A stretch of DNA of 64,000 nt from Rhizobiaceae bacterium (GCA_028281105.1 JANQKQ010000023.1:1-64000); one strand, 5' to 3'; shown: positions 52,915 through 62,861, counted from the first letter of the stretch. Made by a program: numbers and translations. The notes: generated by a model not told the origin, from the letters alone.

Positions 52915-53940
52915 ATGTCACAGATCGTTCGAGTGCTCGCGAAGAGGCTTGCCACCTCCTTGCTGGTGCTCATCGGCGTGTCGATGCTGATCTTCGCCAT
53001 TGCCCGGGTCATTCCGGGCGATCCCGCGCGCATCGCGCTGGGGCCCAACGCCACCGTCGAGCAGGTCCAGCAGCTGCGCACCGAACTGCACCTGGATGAG
53101 CCGATCTGGGTGCAGTACGGCATATTCATTTCCGATCTGAGCCGTGGTGATCTGGGCACTTCGCTCTACACCAACCGGCCGATCATCCTGGACATCGCCC
53201 AGTTTCTTCCCGCCACCCTGGAACTGGTGTTCATCGCCGGCATCATGATGGTCGGCTTCGGTCTGCCGTTGGGACGGATTTCGGCACGCTACCGAGGTAG
53301 CGCCATCGACAACGGCATCCGCGTGATCGCGCTGTTGGGGGTTTCCGCCCCCAGTTTCGTTTGGGCGGTGATCTTGATGCTGTTGTTCGCGTTCTATCTG
53401 CCGATCTTCCCGATCGCCGGGCGCATCTCCGACATCTACTCGATCGCGCCGGTGACCGGCTTCCTGCTGATCGACACGCTGATCGCCGGCGAGCCTCGCG
53501 CCTTCGCCAACGCCGCCTGGCACATCATCCTGCCGGCGTTTGCGCTGGCGCTGTCCGGCATCGGCCAGGCCGCCCGGCTGACGCGAGCCAACATGATCGA
53601 GACCTACGACAAGCCCTATGTGGAGATGGCCCAGTCCTACGGCTTCCCCGAGCGCCGCATCGCCAGGAAATACGCCTTCAAGCCGTCGCTGATCCCCTCG
53701 CTCACCATCATCGGCCTCGACTTCGCCGCCATGCTCGGCAACGCCTTCCTGGTCGAGGCGATCTTCGCCTGGCCCGGCCTGTCGCGCTACGGCGTCGCCG
53801 TCATCCTGCGCAAGGATTTGAACGCCATCGTCGGCACGGTGCTGATCATCTCGGCGACGTTTCTCATCGCCAATATCATCGTCGATCTGCTGATCGCGCT
53901 GATCAACCCGCGCATCCGCTACTCCCAGAGGCCGCAATGA
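52915..53940 (+). CDS. ABC transporter permease, DppB type
   Basis: 341 residues with about six transmembrane helices. The N-terminus RVLAKRLATSLLVLIGVSMLIFAIARVIPGDPA and the inner-membrane EAA loop (YVEMAQSYGFPERRIARKYAFKPSLIPS) are typical of DppB/OppB permeases. It pairs with the following DppC-type permease; the two genes overlap by 4 bp (ATGA). Confidence 0.94.
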   Translation: MSQIVRVLAKRLATSLLVLIGVSMLIFAIARVIPGDPARIALGPNATVEQVQQLRTELHLDEPIWVQYGIFISDLSRGDLGTSLYTNRPIILDIAQFLPATLELVFIAGIMMVGFGLPLGRISARYRGSAIDNGIRVIALLGVSAPSFVWAVILMLLFAFYLPIFPIAGRISDIYSIAPVTGFLLIDTLIAGEPRAFANAAWHIILPAFALALSGIGQAARLTRANMIETYDKPYVEMAQSYGFPERRIARKYAFKPSLIPSLTIIGLDFAAMLGNAFLVEAIFAWPGLSRYGVAVILRKDLNAIVGTVLIISATFLIANIIVDLLIALINPRIRYSQRPQ

Positions 53941-54770
53941 AGCGCTCGTTCGCCATATTGCTGTCCAACCCGATGTCGGTGGCGGGTCTGATACTGGTCT
54001 CGATCGTGGTCCTGTCCGCCGTGTTCGCCGACTATATCGCCCCTTTCCCCGACCATCGCGGCGCGGTCGTCGACTTCGCCAATTTCAACCAGCCGCCCCA
54101 CTGGCCCAACATCATGGGTACCGACCTGGTCGGCCGCGACATGCTCTCGCGCATTCTCTACGCCTATCGCATCTCGCTCGTCCTGGGCGTCGTGGTGCTG
54201 GCCATCGCCGTGCCGATCGGTGTGACCATCGGGCTGGCCGGCGGCTATCTGGGCGGCTGGGCGGAGTACATATTGCTGCGGATCACCGACGTATTCCTGT
54301 CGATCCCGCCGCTGGTGCTCGCCATGTCGATCATGGGCGTTCTCGAACCTACCCTGATCAACGGCATGATGGCGGTCACCGCCATGTGGTGGCCCTGGTA
54401 CACCCGCCTCGTCTACAACATCACCCGCGCCGAGCGCGAGGAGGGCTATGTGCTGGCGGCCGAGGTGATCGGCGCGTCCAAGCTGCACATTATGTTCCGC
54501 GAGATTCTACCCAACTGCGTGCCGGCGGTGATCACCAAGATGACGCTGGATCTGGGCTTCGTGATCCTGATCGTCTCGTCGCTGTCGTTCCTGGGCCTGG
54601 GCGTGCAGCCGCCGACGCCGGACCTGGGTTCGATGGTCGCCGACGGCGCGCGTTACCTGCCCGATTCCTGGTGGCTCACCGTGTTCCCGGGGCTGGCCAT
54701 CCTGGTCGCCGTGTTCGGCTTCAACCTAATCGGCGATGCCATGCGCGACGTGTTCGGAGGCGACCAATGA
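53937..54770 (+). CDS. ABC transporter permease, DppC type
   Basis: 277 residues from ATG 53937. N-terminal NPMSVAGLILVSIVVLSAVFADYIAPF, the FGTD-like IMGTDLVGRDMLSRILYAYRISL motif and an EAA loop (YVLAAEVIGASKLHIMFREILPN) identify the DppC/OppC family. It overlaps both neighbours by 4 bp, as expected for a translationally coupled importer. Confidence 0.94.
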   Translation: MKRSFAILLSNPMSVAGLILVSIVVLSAVFADYIAPFPDHRGAVVDFANFNQPPHWPNIMGTDLVGRDMLSRILYAYRISLVLGVVVLAIAVPIGVTIGLAGGYLGGWAEYILLRITDVFLSIPPLVLAMSIMGVLEPTLINGMMAVTAMWWPWYTRLVYNITRAEREEGYVLAAEVIGASKLHIMFREILPNCVPAVITKMTLDLGFVILIVSSLSFLGLGVQPPTPDLGSMVADGARYLPDSWWLTVFPGLAILVAVFGFNLIGDAMRDVFGGDQ

Positions 54771-55657
54771 CCCCCTCCTCGCTGAAAGCCCCGACGCTCG
54801 CCATCGCCGACCTGACCCTCGGCTTCAGGTCCTGGCGCGGTTATGCGCAGGTGCTGCACGGCATCTCGCTCGACATCAAGCCCGGCGAGCGCGTCGCCCT
54901 GGTCGGCGAGTCCGGCTCCGGCAAGTCGGTGACCGCGCGCATCGTGCTCGGCCTGTTGCAACAGCTTAAAACCGCCCGCATCTCCGGCCGCGTCGAGTTC
55001 GAGGGTCATGACCTGGAGGCAATACACCCGGCCGAACGGCACCGGTTGCGCGGCACCGCCATGTCGATGATCTTCCAGGACCCCACGTCTTCGCTCAACC
55101 CGGTCTTCACCATCGGCGTGCAGTTCCACGAGGTGCTCAAGCGCGCCGACGCGAACCTGACCTACGAGGCCGCCGCCGACCGCGCCGCCGCCATCCTGGC
55201 GGAAGTCTCCATTCCCGATGCCGACCGTGTGTTGTCCGCCTACCCGTTCCAATTGTCCGGCGGCATGAACCAGCGCGTCATGATCGCCATGGCGCTGGCC
55301 AATGAACCGAAACTTCTGATCGCCGACGAACCCGGCACCGCGCTCGATGTCACCGTGCAGGCCCAGACCCTGCACCTGATGCGCCAGCTGGTGGAGGACC
55401 ATGGCACCGCCGTGCTGTTCATCTCCCACAATCTCGGCGTGGTGCGCGAATTCGCGGACCGGGTCTACGTCATCTACAAGGGCCGCATCGTCGAGACCGG
55501 TCCGACCGAAGCGATTTTCGCCGATCCCCGCCATCCTTACACCCGGGTGCTGATGGAGGCGGTGCCGCGCATCACCGGCGGCGGCATTCCGGAGATCGAG
55601 GAGGACGCGGCGGGATTCGGCGACCCGCTGGTGGTCCATGAAGAGGCGGTCCGATGA
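54767..55657 (+). CDS. ABC transporter ATP-binding protein, DppD type
   Basis: 296 residues from ATG 54767, overlapping the DppC-type stop; GGAGG is 6-7 bp upstream. Walker A GESGSGKS near 46, Q-loop MIFQDPTSSLNP, signature LSGGMNQRV and Walker B LLIADEPGTALDV are intact. An extended C-terminus (HPYTRVLMEAVPRI) is typical of oligopeptide importers. Its stop overlaps the next ATPase by 4 bp. Confidence 0.94.
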   Translation: MTPSSLKAPTLAIADLTLGFRSWRGYAQVLHGISLDIKPGERVALVGESGSGKSVTARIVLGLLQQLKTARISGRVEFEGHDLEAIHPAERHRLRGTAMSMIFQDPTSSLNPVFTIGVQFHEVLKRADANLTYEAAADRAAAILAEVSIPDADRVLSAYPFQLSGGMNQRVMIAMALANEPKLLIADEPGTALDVTVQAQTLHLMRQLVEDHGTAVLFISHNLGVVREFADRVYVIYKGRIVETGPTEAIFADPRHPYTRVLMEAVPRITGGGIPEIEEDAAGFGDPLVVHEEAVR

Positions 55658-56469
55658 ACGCGTCGCTGCTTTCGCTCGAGAACGTGACGAAGCGCTTCGG
55701 CGCCGGCGCCCAGCAGGTGTTGGCGGTCGATCGGGTTAGTCTGGAATTAATGGCCGGGGAATGCCTGGCCATCGTCGGCGAATCGGGATCAGGCAAGAGC
55801 ACCATCGCCAACATGGTGCTCGGCATCTATCCGCCCAGCGAGGGGATCATCCGCTTCCACGGGGAGGAACTTCCCGCCCGGCGGCAACTGCGCCACCGCC
55901 AGCTCATCCAACTGGTGCAGCAGAACCCGCTGTCTGCGCTCAACCCGCGCCGCTCCATCGGCGCCTCGATGCGCCTGGCGCTGGACGTGCACAGAATAGG
56001 CCCGGCGTCCTCGCGGCGCGCGCGCGTGAGCGAACTGCTCGAAGAGGTCGGCCTGCCCGCCGATTTCGCCGATCGCATGCCGGCGTCGCTGTCCGGCGGC
56101 CAGCGCCAGCGCGTCGCCATCGCCCGCGCACTCGCCTGCCAGTCCCGGGTGCTGGTGCTGGATGAACCCACCTCGGCGCTCGATGTGCTGGTCCAGGCCC
56201 GGGTGCTGCGGTTGCTGGGCGAGCTGCGGCCGAAGCGGGATCTGAGCTACATCTTCATCACCCACGATCTGTCCGTGGTGCGCAACATCGCCGACCGGGT
56301 CGCGGTGTTCGAGAAGGGTCGGCTGGTCGAGCTTGCCGACACCGCGACGATTTTCGATCATCCAGGCCATCCCTACACACGCAGTCTCATCTCGGCGGTG
56401 CCGGTCATCACCGATGATGAGCTGTCGCTGCGCGGGCGGCTGGCCCGGGAGCCGGAACATGAACACTGA
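55654..56469 (+). CDS. ABC transporter ATP-binding protein, DppF type
   Basis: 271 residues. Walker A GESGSGKS near 47, Q-loop LVQQNPLSALNPRRSI, signature LSGGQRQRV, Walker B LVLDEPTSALDV, and the HPYTRSLISAVPV end of the OppF/DppF branch. It completes the five-gene importer; hyuA follows after 45 bp. Confidence 0.94.
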   Translation: MNASLLSLENVTKRFGAGAQQVLAVDRVSLELMAGECLAIVGESGSGKSTIANMVLGIYPPSEGIIRFHGEELPARRQLRHRQLIQLVQQNPLSALNPRRSIGASMRLALDVHRIGPASSRRARVSELLEEVGLPADFADRMPASLSGGQRQRVAIARALACQSRVLVLDEPTSALDVLVQARVLRLLGELRPKRDLSYIFITHDLSVVRNIADRVAVFEKGRLVELADTATIFDHPGHPYTRSLISAVPVITDDELSLRGRLAREPEHEH

Positions 56470-56514
56470 ACCCGCCGCCACGAGCGCGGTCGTCAGCAGA
56501 CAAGGAGCTAGGTA

Positions 56515-58587
56515 ATGTCGGCAAAGACCATTCGTGTCGCCACGGATGTGGGCGGAACCTTCACCGATCTGGTGTGTTTCGAAACCGATGCGCGCACGGG
56601 CGCATCCTCGATACGCACCGCCAAATCGGACACCACGCCGCCCGATTTCGAGGTCGGTGTGCTCAACGTTCTCAAGAAGGGCGACGTTGACCCGGCCACG
56701 GTGAACTTCCTGGCTCACGGCACTACGGTCGTCATCAACGCGCTGACCGAGCGCAAGGGCGTCAAGGTCGGCCTGATCACCACCGAGGGCTTCCGCGACA
56801 CCTTGGAGATCGCCCGCGGCAACCGGCCGGATTTCTTCAACCTGCACTATCAAAAGCCCGAGCCGTTCGTGCCGCGCTACCTGCGCCGCGAACTACCCGG
56901 CCGCATGACGTACAAAGGCGAGGAACGCCAGCCGCTCGATCTTTCGGGGCTGCCGGCCATCGTCGACGACTTCAAGGCCGAGGGCGTCGAGGCGGTCGCC
57001 ATCTGCTTCCTGCACTCCTACGCCAATCCGGCGCATGAACGCGCAACAATGGAGGCGCTGGCCAAGGCGTGGCCGGAGGTCTCCGCCGTCTCTTCCCACC
57101 AGATCACCCGGGAATGGCGCGAATACGAGCGCACCAACACGGCGGTCCTGTCGGCTTATGTGCAACCGGTGGCCGAGGGCTATTTGAAGCGGCTTTCGGG
57201 CGGGCTCAAGGATGGCGGCTTCGACGGCAGCCTTTACATCATGCAGTCCAATTGCGGCGTGGACTCGGTCGAAGCCGTCTCGCGCATTCCCATCACCATG
57301 GTCGAGTCCGGCCCGGCCTCGGGCTGCTGGGGCGCGGCTGAGCTGGGCAAGCTGATCGGCGAGCCCAACGTGCTGGCGCTCGACATCGGCGGGACGACGG
57401 CCAAGTGCTCCCTGATCGAGAACGGCCAGGTCAAGATCATGACCGACTACTGGATCGAGCGCAGCCGCACCTCGGCCGGCTACCCGATCATGGTGCCGGT
57501 GGTCGATCTGGTCGAGATCGGCAATGGCGGCGGCTCGATCGCCTGGGTCGACGATTTCGGCAAGCTGCATGTGGGTCCGCAGTCGGCCGGAGCCGTGCCC
57601 GGCCCCGCCGCCTACGGCAAGGGTGGCGTCGAAGCGACCACCACCGATGCCAACCTGTGGCTGGGGCGCATCAACAAGGATTATTTCTGCGGCGGCGAGG
57701 TCGACGCGGACATGGCCGCCGTTGAAAAAAGCCTGACCGCCGTCGGTGAAAAGCTAGGCGTCGGCATCGACGAGGCCGCGCGCGGCATCGTGCGCATCGC
57801 CAACTCCAACATGGTCAACGCGCTGAAGCTGGTCTCGCTCAATCGCGGCTTCGACCCGCGCGACTTCACCTTGGTCGCCTTCGGCGGCGGCGGCGGCATG
57901 CACGCGGTGGCGCTGGCCGGCGAGCTGGGCGTCAAGAAGGTGGTAATCCCCGCCGGCGCGCCGGTGTTCTCCGCCTGGGGCATGATGATGTCGGACCTGC
58001 GCCGCGACTATTTCGTCACCAGGCTGGCCGACCTGACGTCCGACGGCGCGCAGGCCATGGAGACCCTGTTCGCCGACACCGAGGCAGCCGCCCGCGACCA
58101 GTTCGCCGGCGAGGGCGTCGACCCCGGGGCGGTGAAGTTCCTGCGCTTCGCCAAGTTCCGCTACCAGAACCAGGAGCACACCACCGAAGTGCTGCTTGAG
58201 GAAGGCAAGATCACGGGCGAGCGCATCGCGGCGATCGAAGCGGATTTCCACGAGACCTATGAGCGCGAGTACACCTACCGGCTGGACGCACCCGTCGAGA
58301 TGGTCGGCATCCACCTGGTGGCCTTCGCCGAGGTCGGCAAGCTCACCATGACCAAAGCCGAGCCCGGTCCGGCCGACGCCAGCCCGGCCGTCAAGGGCTC
58401 CCGCGAAGTCGATTACGCAACGGAAGGCGCACACGAGGCGACAATCTACGACGGCACCAAGCTGGCGCCGGGTATGAAGTTCGCCGGCCCCGCGATCATC
58501 GAGGACCCGGGCACCACCACCGTAATCCACCCGTCCAACACGGTTGAAATCGACGGCTACAGCAACATCCACATCGAGATCGGTTGA
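56515..58587 (+). CDS. hyuA: hydantoinase/oxoprolinase subunit A
   Basis: 690 residues with GGAG before the ATG. The N-terminal Hydant_A_N domain begins RVATDVGGTFTDLV and has NFLAHGTTVVINALTERKG. The central actin-like ATPase domain contains VLALDIGGTTAKCS and EIGNGGGSIAWVD. The family uses ATP to open cyclic amides (hydantoins, 5-oxoproline) or to carboxylate ketones when paired with subunit B. It is followed after a repeat-filled gap by hyuB and preceded by the importer genes. Confidence 0.9.
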   Translation: MSAKTIRVATDVGGTFTDLVCFETDARTGASSIRTAKSDTTPPDFEVGVLNVLKKGDVDPATVNFLAHGTTVVINALTERKGVKVGLITTEGFRDTLEIARGNRPDFFNLHYQKPEPFVPRYLRRELPGRMTYKGEERQPLDLSGLPAIVDDFKAEGVEAVAICFLHSYANPAHERATMEALAKAWPEVSAVSSHQITREWREYERTNTAVLSAYVQPVAEGYLKRLSGGLKDGGFDGSLYIMQSNCGVDSVEAVSRIPITMVESGPASGCWGAAELGKLIGEPNVLALDIGGTTAKCSLIENGQVKIMTDYWIERSRTSAGYPIMVPVVDLVEIGNGGGSIAWVDDFGKLHVGPQSAGAVPGPAAYGKGGVEATTTDANLWLGRINKDYFCGGEVDADMAAVEKSLTAVGEKLGVGIDEAARGIVRIANSNMVNALKLVSLNRGFDPRDFTLVAFGGGGGMHAVALAGELGVKKVVIPAGAPVFSAWGMMMSDLRRDYFVTRLADLTSDGAQAMETLFADTEAAARDQFAGEGVDPGAVKFLRFAKFRYQNQEHTTEVLLEEGKITGERIAAIEADFHETYEREYTYRLDAPVEMVGIHLVAFAEVGKLTMTKAEPGPADASPAVKGSREVDYATEGAHEATIYDGTKLAPGMKFAGPAIIEDPGTTTVIHPSNTVEIDGYSNIHIEIG

Positions 58588-58607
58588 GACGATGCCCTTC
58601 AATCCGC

Positions 58608-58847
58608 TTCTCACCCCCACCCCTAACCCCTCCCCACAAGGGGGAGGGGGACTGGGCCGTGCCATCCCTCTCCTGCGTCATCCTCGGGCTTGTCCTGAGG
58701 ATCTAACCACCTATCCCCGCCCATTGGCGTCGCTGACCGCATTAGATCCTCGCCACAAGGACGAGGATGACGCAGCGGATTTGGGCAGGCAAAGTGCCAC
58801 ACTTTCCTTCCCTCCCCCTCGTGGGGAGGGAATGAAGGTGGGGGTAA
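58608..58847. repeat. composite repeat, left copy
   Basis: The gap 58588-58932 holds no gene. It contains a CACCCCTAACCCCTCCCC-type block with its GGGGGAGGGGGAC complement, then a member of the CATCCTCGGGCTTGTCC palindrome family (arms 58675-58706 and 58742-58773, imperfect), then a CTTCCCTCCCC..GTGGGGAGGGAATGAAGGTGGGGGT block. The same three-part order recurs at 61477-61731. Confidence 0.85.
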
Positions 58848-58932
58848 GGCGCAAATCTCAGTGGTCCATCACCCACGCCATGGACAGAACACACCGCGAA
58901 ACCAGCAATCGTCCCACAAGAGGAGCGATACA

Positions 58933-60597
58933 ATGACATCCCCCTCCAACGATCCGATCACCGCTGAGATCATCCAGAACTCGCTTCAGGCCACCGCTGA
59001 CGAGATGTTCGCGGCGATGAAGAAGACGGCGATGAGCTCGATCATCTACGAAGTGCTCGACATGGGCACCGGCATCATGGCCGGCAACGGCGACCTGGCG
59101 TCGTCGGGCGCAGGCATTCCCGCCTTCATCGGCGTCCTCGACAAGGCGGTCAAAGTGATCATCGACAAGTTCGATGGACCCGGCGACATCGAACCCGGCG
59201 ACGTGTTTGCCACCAACGATCCCTATTACGGCGGGGTCACCCACTTGAACGACATCGTCGTCGCCATGCCGGTGTTCGCCGACGGCCGCATCATCGCCTG
59301 GACCGCCAACATCGCGCACAACTCGGACGTGGGCGGCATGGCGCCGGGCTCGCTTTCCGGCGAGGCGACGGAGATCTTCCAGGAAGGCCTGCGCCTGCCG
59401 GCAATCAAGGTCATTTCCGCCGGCGAGCCGATCGCGCCGGTCTTCGAGATCATCAAGGTCAATTCGCGCATGCCCGACGTGCTCGAAGGCGACGTATGGG
59501 CGGCGATTGCGTCGGTGCGCATCGGCGAGAAGCGTCTCAAGGAACTGGCCGGCAAATACGGCGTCGCAACGTTCGAGAACGCGATGACGGAATTCATGGA
59601 CTATGGCGAGCAGGTCTCGCGGACCGCGCTCGCCAATCTGCCCAAAGGCACGTTCGAGCTGACCGAGGAGCAGGACGACGGACGGCAGTTCAACGTCAAG
59701 ATCACGATCGCCGAGGATGAATTCACCGTTGATCTGACCAACAATCCCGACCAGTCGAACAACCCGGTCAACACCAGCCGCGACGGCGTGATGGTGGCCG
59801 CGCAGATGATCTTCAAATCATTGACCGATCCCCATTCGCCGGCCAATGGCGGCTCGTTCCGGCCGATCAGGCTGCTCACCCGCGAGGGTTCTGTGTTCCA
59901 GGCGAGTGAACCCGCGCCGATCGGTTTCTACTACGAAATCGAGCTGCGCGTGTACGACCTGATGTGGCGCTGCCTGGCAGCCCACATGCCCGACAAGCTG
60001 GCCGCCGGCCACTTCGCTTCCGTTTGCGGTACCTTCATCGGCGGCATTCATCCCGACACCGGCCGGCAATACACGATCATCGAGCCGCAGCTCGGCGGCT
60101 GGGGCGCCAGCCGGTCCGGCGACGGCAATTCGGCGATCTTCTGCGGCTTCCACGGCGAGACCTACAACTGTCCCGCCGAGATCAACGAGGCGCGCAACGG
60201 GCTCTATGTCGATCGCATGGAACTCAATCTGGAACCGGGCGGCGAGGGCAGGTTCACCGGCGGGCGCGGCATCGTCATGGATTACCGCATCCGCGCCGAC
60301 GACGGGTTCCTGACCGCCGGCTACACGCGGTCGAAGTTCCCCGCCTGGGCCGCCGACGGCGGCAAGGACGGCTCGCCCAACTATGTGGAGTTCATCCCCA
60401 ACGAAGGCGAGCGCCAACGCTTCGCGTTCGTCTCGGGGCTGGCGACGAAGCGCGACGACGTCATCCGCGTGGTCACCGGCAACGGCGGCGGGTTGGGCGA
60501 TCCCAAGGAGCGCGACCCGGAGCTGGTGCGCCGCGATGTGAAGAACGGGCTGATCACCGCCGAGCGCGCGCGTGAAGTCTACGGATTGGAGGTGTGA
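58933..60597 (+). CDS. hyuB: hydantoinase/oxoprolinase subunit B (copy 1)
   Basis: 554 residues from ATG 58933 (AGGAGCG upstream). Hydantoinase_B features are NSLQATADEMFAAMKKTAMSSIIYEVLDM, GVLDKAVKVIIDKF, FATNDPYYGGVTHLNDIVVAMPVFADGR, EIFQEGLRLPAIKV and NPVNTSRDGVMVAAQ; the C-terminal GGNG-like (TGNGGGLGDPKERDPELVRRDVKNG) motif is complete. It should form the catalytic complex with HyuA. A racemase-family gene begins one base after its stop. Confidence 0.92.
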   Translation: MTSPSNDPITAEIIQNSLQATADEMFAAMKKTAMSSIIYEVLDMGTGIMAGNGDLASSGAGIPAFIGVLDKAVKVIIDKFDGPGDIEPGDVFATNDPYYGGVTHLNDIVVAMPVFADGRIIAWTANIAHNSDVGGMAPGSLSGEATEIFQEGLRLPAIKVISAGEPIAPVFEIIKVNSRMPDVLEGDVWAAIASVRIGEKRLKELAGKYGVATFENAMTEFMDYGEQVSRTALANLPKGTFELTEEQDDGRQFNVKITIAEDEFTVDLTNNPDQSNNPVNTSRDGVMVAAQMIFKSLTDPHSPANGGSFRPIRLLTREGSVFQASEPAPIGFYYEIELRVYDLMWRCLAAHMPDKLAAGHFASVCGTFIGGIHPDTGRQYTIIEPQLGGWGASRSGDGNSAIFCGFHGETYNCPAEINEARNGLYVDRMELNLEPGGEGRFTGGRGIVMDYRIRADDGFLTAGYTRSKFPAWAADGGKDGSPNYVEFIPNEGERQRFAFVSGLATKRDDVIRVVTGNGGGLGDPKERDPELVRRDVKNGLITAERAREVYGLEV

Positions 60598-60598
60598 G

Positions 60599-61453
60599 AT
60601 GACCGAGCAAAGCACACAATCGAGCGAACCCATCAAGGTGATGTATCTAAGCCCGGTGGGCAATCGCGGCGCCGATGACGGCATCTTCGCCGACATGGCC
60701 CGCGCCAACAAGCTGCCGGGCACCGAGGTGCACATCACATCGCTCCCCGACGTCGACGGCGCGTTCACCCACATCGAGTACCGCTCCTACGAAGGCATCG
60801 TTACCCGCGGCATTATCCGCGCCGCCCGCGCCGCCGCCCGCGAGGGCTTCGACGCGCTGGCCATCGGCTGCTTCTACGACACAGCGTTGTGGGACGCGCG
60901 CGAGATCTCCGGCGACATGATCGTCACCGCGCCGTGTGTCGCATCGTGCGAGATCGCCGCCAGTCTTTCCAACCGGTTCGGCATCATCGTCGGCCGGCGC
61001 AAGTGGGTGCACCAGATGCAGACCACCGTGCACGAGCACGGCCACCGCGACCGGCTGGCCGGCTTCTACCACGTGGAACTGGGCGTCAACGACTTCCAGC
61101 GCGACCACGCCGAGACCAACCGCCGATTGACCGAGGCCGGCCGCAAGGCGGTCGAGGAAGATTATGCCGAAGCGCTGATCCTGGGCTGCACCCTGGAAGT
61201 CGGTTTCTACAAGGAGCTGGAGAAAGAGCTCGGCGTGCCTGTGATCGATCCATCGATCGCCGCGCTCAAACGGGCCGAATACGCTGCCATCCTCAAGCGC
61301 CAATGCGGCTGGAAGCCGAGCCGCAAATGGTCGTGCGAAGCGCCGCCGGAAGAAGAGATCGCCCGCTTCGGCGGCTTCGACGAAGGCGAGGCGTTCGGCA
61401 ACCGGGTCGTCGTGCCGGCTACCGCCGCGGTGCGGCTGGGCGCGGCGGCTTAG
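60599..61453 (+). CDS. Asp/Glu/hydantoin racemase family protein
   Basis: 284 residues from ATG 60599 (GGAGG 7 bp upstream). The two catalytic cysteines of the family are in AIGCFYDTA (Cys91) and LILGCTLEVGF (Cys197), with PCVASCEIA between. Family members racemise hydantoins, aspartate or glutamate by a two-base mechanism. Beside HyuA/HyuB a hydantoin-racemase-like role is natural: converting the wrong enantiomer for ring opening. The length of 284 is above the 230-250 usual for hydantoin racemase. Confidence 0.85.
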   Translation: MTEQSTQSSEPIKVMYLSPVGNRGADDGIFADMARANKLPGTEVHITSLPDVDGAFTHIEYRSYEGIVTRGIIRAARAAAREGFDALAIGCFYDTALWDAREISGDMIVTAPCVASCEIAASLSNRFGIIVGRRKWVHQMQTTVHEHGHRDRLAGFYHVELGVNDFQRDHAETNRRLTEAGRKAVEEDYAEALILGCTLEVGFYKELEKELGVPVIDPSIAALKRAEYAAILKRQCGWKPSRKWSCEAPPEEEIARFGGFDEGEAFGNRVVVPATAAVRLGAAA

Positions 61454-61476
61454 CTCGGTGCTTCTATTGTTTGCAG

Positions 61477-61731
61477 CTTCACCCCTAGCCCCTCCCCACA
61501 GGGAGGAGGGGGACTGGGCCGCGTCACCTTCTCCTGCGTCATCCTTGGGCTTGTCCCAAGGATCTAACCGACCATCGACGCTGAACAAAGTCGCCGACCG
61601 CATTAGATCCTCGCCACAAGGGCGAGGATGACGGTGGACAGAGTGGCGAGGATGACGCCGGTAGCTTTGCTACGTAAGTCAGCCGCACCAACTTCCCTTC
61701 CCTTGTGGGGAGAGAATGAGGGTGGGAGTCA
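61477..61731. repeat. composite repeat, right copy
   Basis: The 305-bp gap after the racemase gene repeats the three-part pattern of 58608-58847: a CACCCCTAGCCCCTCCCC block, a CATCCTTGGGCTTGTCC palindrome (arms 61536-61567 and 61603-61634, imperfect), and a CTTCCCTTCCC..GTGGGGAGAGAATGAGGGTGGGAGT block. Both copies are in the same orientation and bracket hyuB plus the racemase. No gene was found here. Confidence 0.85.
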
Positions 61732-61758
61732 ATAACAAACCAACTCAAGGAACTTCGC

Positions 61759-62856
61759 ATGGCCAACCACGCCACCAGACTATCAAGCCTCCGCGCCAAG
61801 ATGGCCGAGTCGAGCGTCGACCTCCTCGCCGTCGGCCCTGGCGCGCATATGCAGTGGCTGCTGGGCTTCGCCACCCATGCCGACGAGCGCCCGTGCTTCT
61901 TCCTGGTCAGCGCCAGCGCCGAATGCTTCCTGATGCCGGCGCTCAATGCCGAAGGCGCGCGCGAGCACACCGACGCTACATTCTTTTCATGGGCGGACGC
62001 CGAGGGCCCGGACAGCGCGCTCGCCGAAGCCCTGGCGCATATCGGTGCGGCATCGGCCAAAACAGTCGCACTGGACGAGACCATGCGCGCCGACTTCGCC
62101 CTATTGCTGCTCGGCCAGCTTCCCGGAGCCGCACACCAGTTCTCCGACCACACCGTCGGCGCCCTGCGCATGCGCAAGGATGAGGACGAACTGGTGCAGC
62201 TCAAGGCCAACGCCGAGATGAACGACCGCGCCATGCAGGCCGCGTTCGCCGCGATCAAGCCGGGCATGAGCGAGATAGAACTGGCCGATGTGGTGCGAGA
62301 CGCCCATGCGGCCGACGGCGGCGTCAGCGAGTTTCGCATCGTCGGCTCCGGCCCCAACGGCGCGTTTCCGCACCACCATACCGGCGAGCGCAGGCTCCAG
62401 CCCGGCGACGCCATCGTCATCGACGTCGGCGCGCGCAGGAACGGCTTCCCCTCCGACATGACGCGCATGGCGGTTCTGGGCTCCGCGCCGGACGGCTATG
62501 ACGAGATCCACACGATCGTCGACCGGGCCGTCGAGGCCGCACTGGCCACCGCCCGACCGGGCGTCAAGGCAAAGGACGTGGACAAGGCCGCCCGCGACGT
62601 GATCGCGGCCGCCGGCTACGGCGAATATTTCGTCCACCGCACCGGCCATGGGCTGGGCATCGAGACCCACGAACCGCCCTACATCACCTCGACGTCTGAG
62701 ACCGTGCTGGATACCGGCATGGTGTTCTCCATCGAGCCGGGCATCTACCTGCCCGGCCGCTTCGGCATTCGGCTCGAAGAGATCGTCATCCTGCGCGAAG
62801 ACGGGCCGGAAATCATGTCGTCGCTGCCGCGCGACGTGGTCGTGGCGAAAGTCTAG
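61759..62856 (+). CDS. M24-family aminopeptidase-like protein (Xaa-Pro peptidase type)
   Basis: 365 residues. An N-terminal creatinase-like domain (about 1-140) precedes the pita-bread fold with the five metal ligands: IVIDVGARRNGFPSDMTR (two Asp), HRTGHGLGIETHE (His), FSIEPGIY (Glu) and FGIRLEEI (Glu). It could trim a peptide or hydrolyse an N-carbamoyl-type or creatine-like intermediate; the true substrate is unknown. It lies 27 bp after the right composite repeat and six bases before the second hyuB start. Confidence 0.9.
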   Translation: MANHATRLSSLRAKMAESSVDLLAVGPGAHMQWLLGFATHADERPCFFLVSASAECFLMPALNAEGAREHTDATFFSWADAEGPDSALAEALAHIGAASAKTVALDETMRADFALLLLGQLPGAAHQFSDHTVGALRMRKDEDELVQLKANAEMNDRAMQAAFAAIKPGMSEIELADVVRDAHAADGGVSEFRIVGSGPNGAFPHHHTGERRLQPGDAIVIDVGARRNGFPSDMTRMAVLGSAPDGYDEIHTIVDRAVEAALATARPGVKAKDVDKAARDVIAAAGYGEYFVHRTGHGLGIETHEPPYITSTSETVLDTGMVFSIEPGIYLPGRFGIRLEEIVILREDGPEIMSSLPRDVVVAKV

Positions 62857-62861
62857 TTACG

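Noticed and set aside
15989..61731. CRISPR array
   Set aside because: The repeated TCATCC palindromes are few, widely separated, imperfect and lack regular spacers or cas genes.
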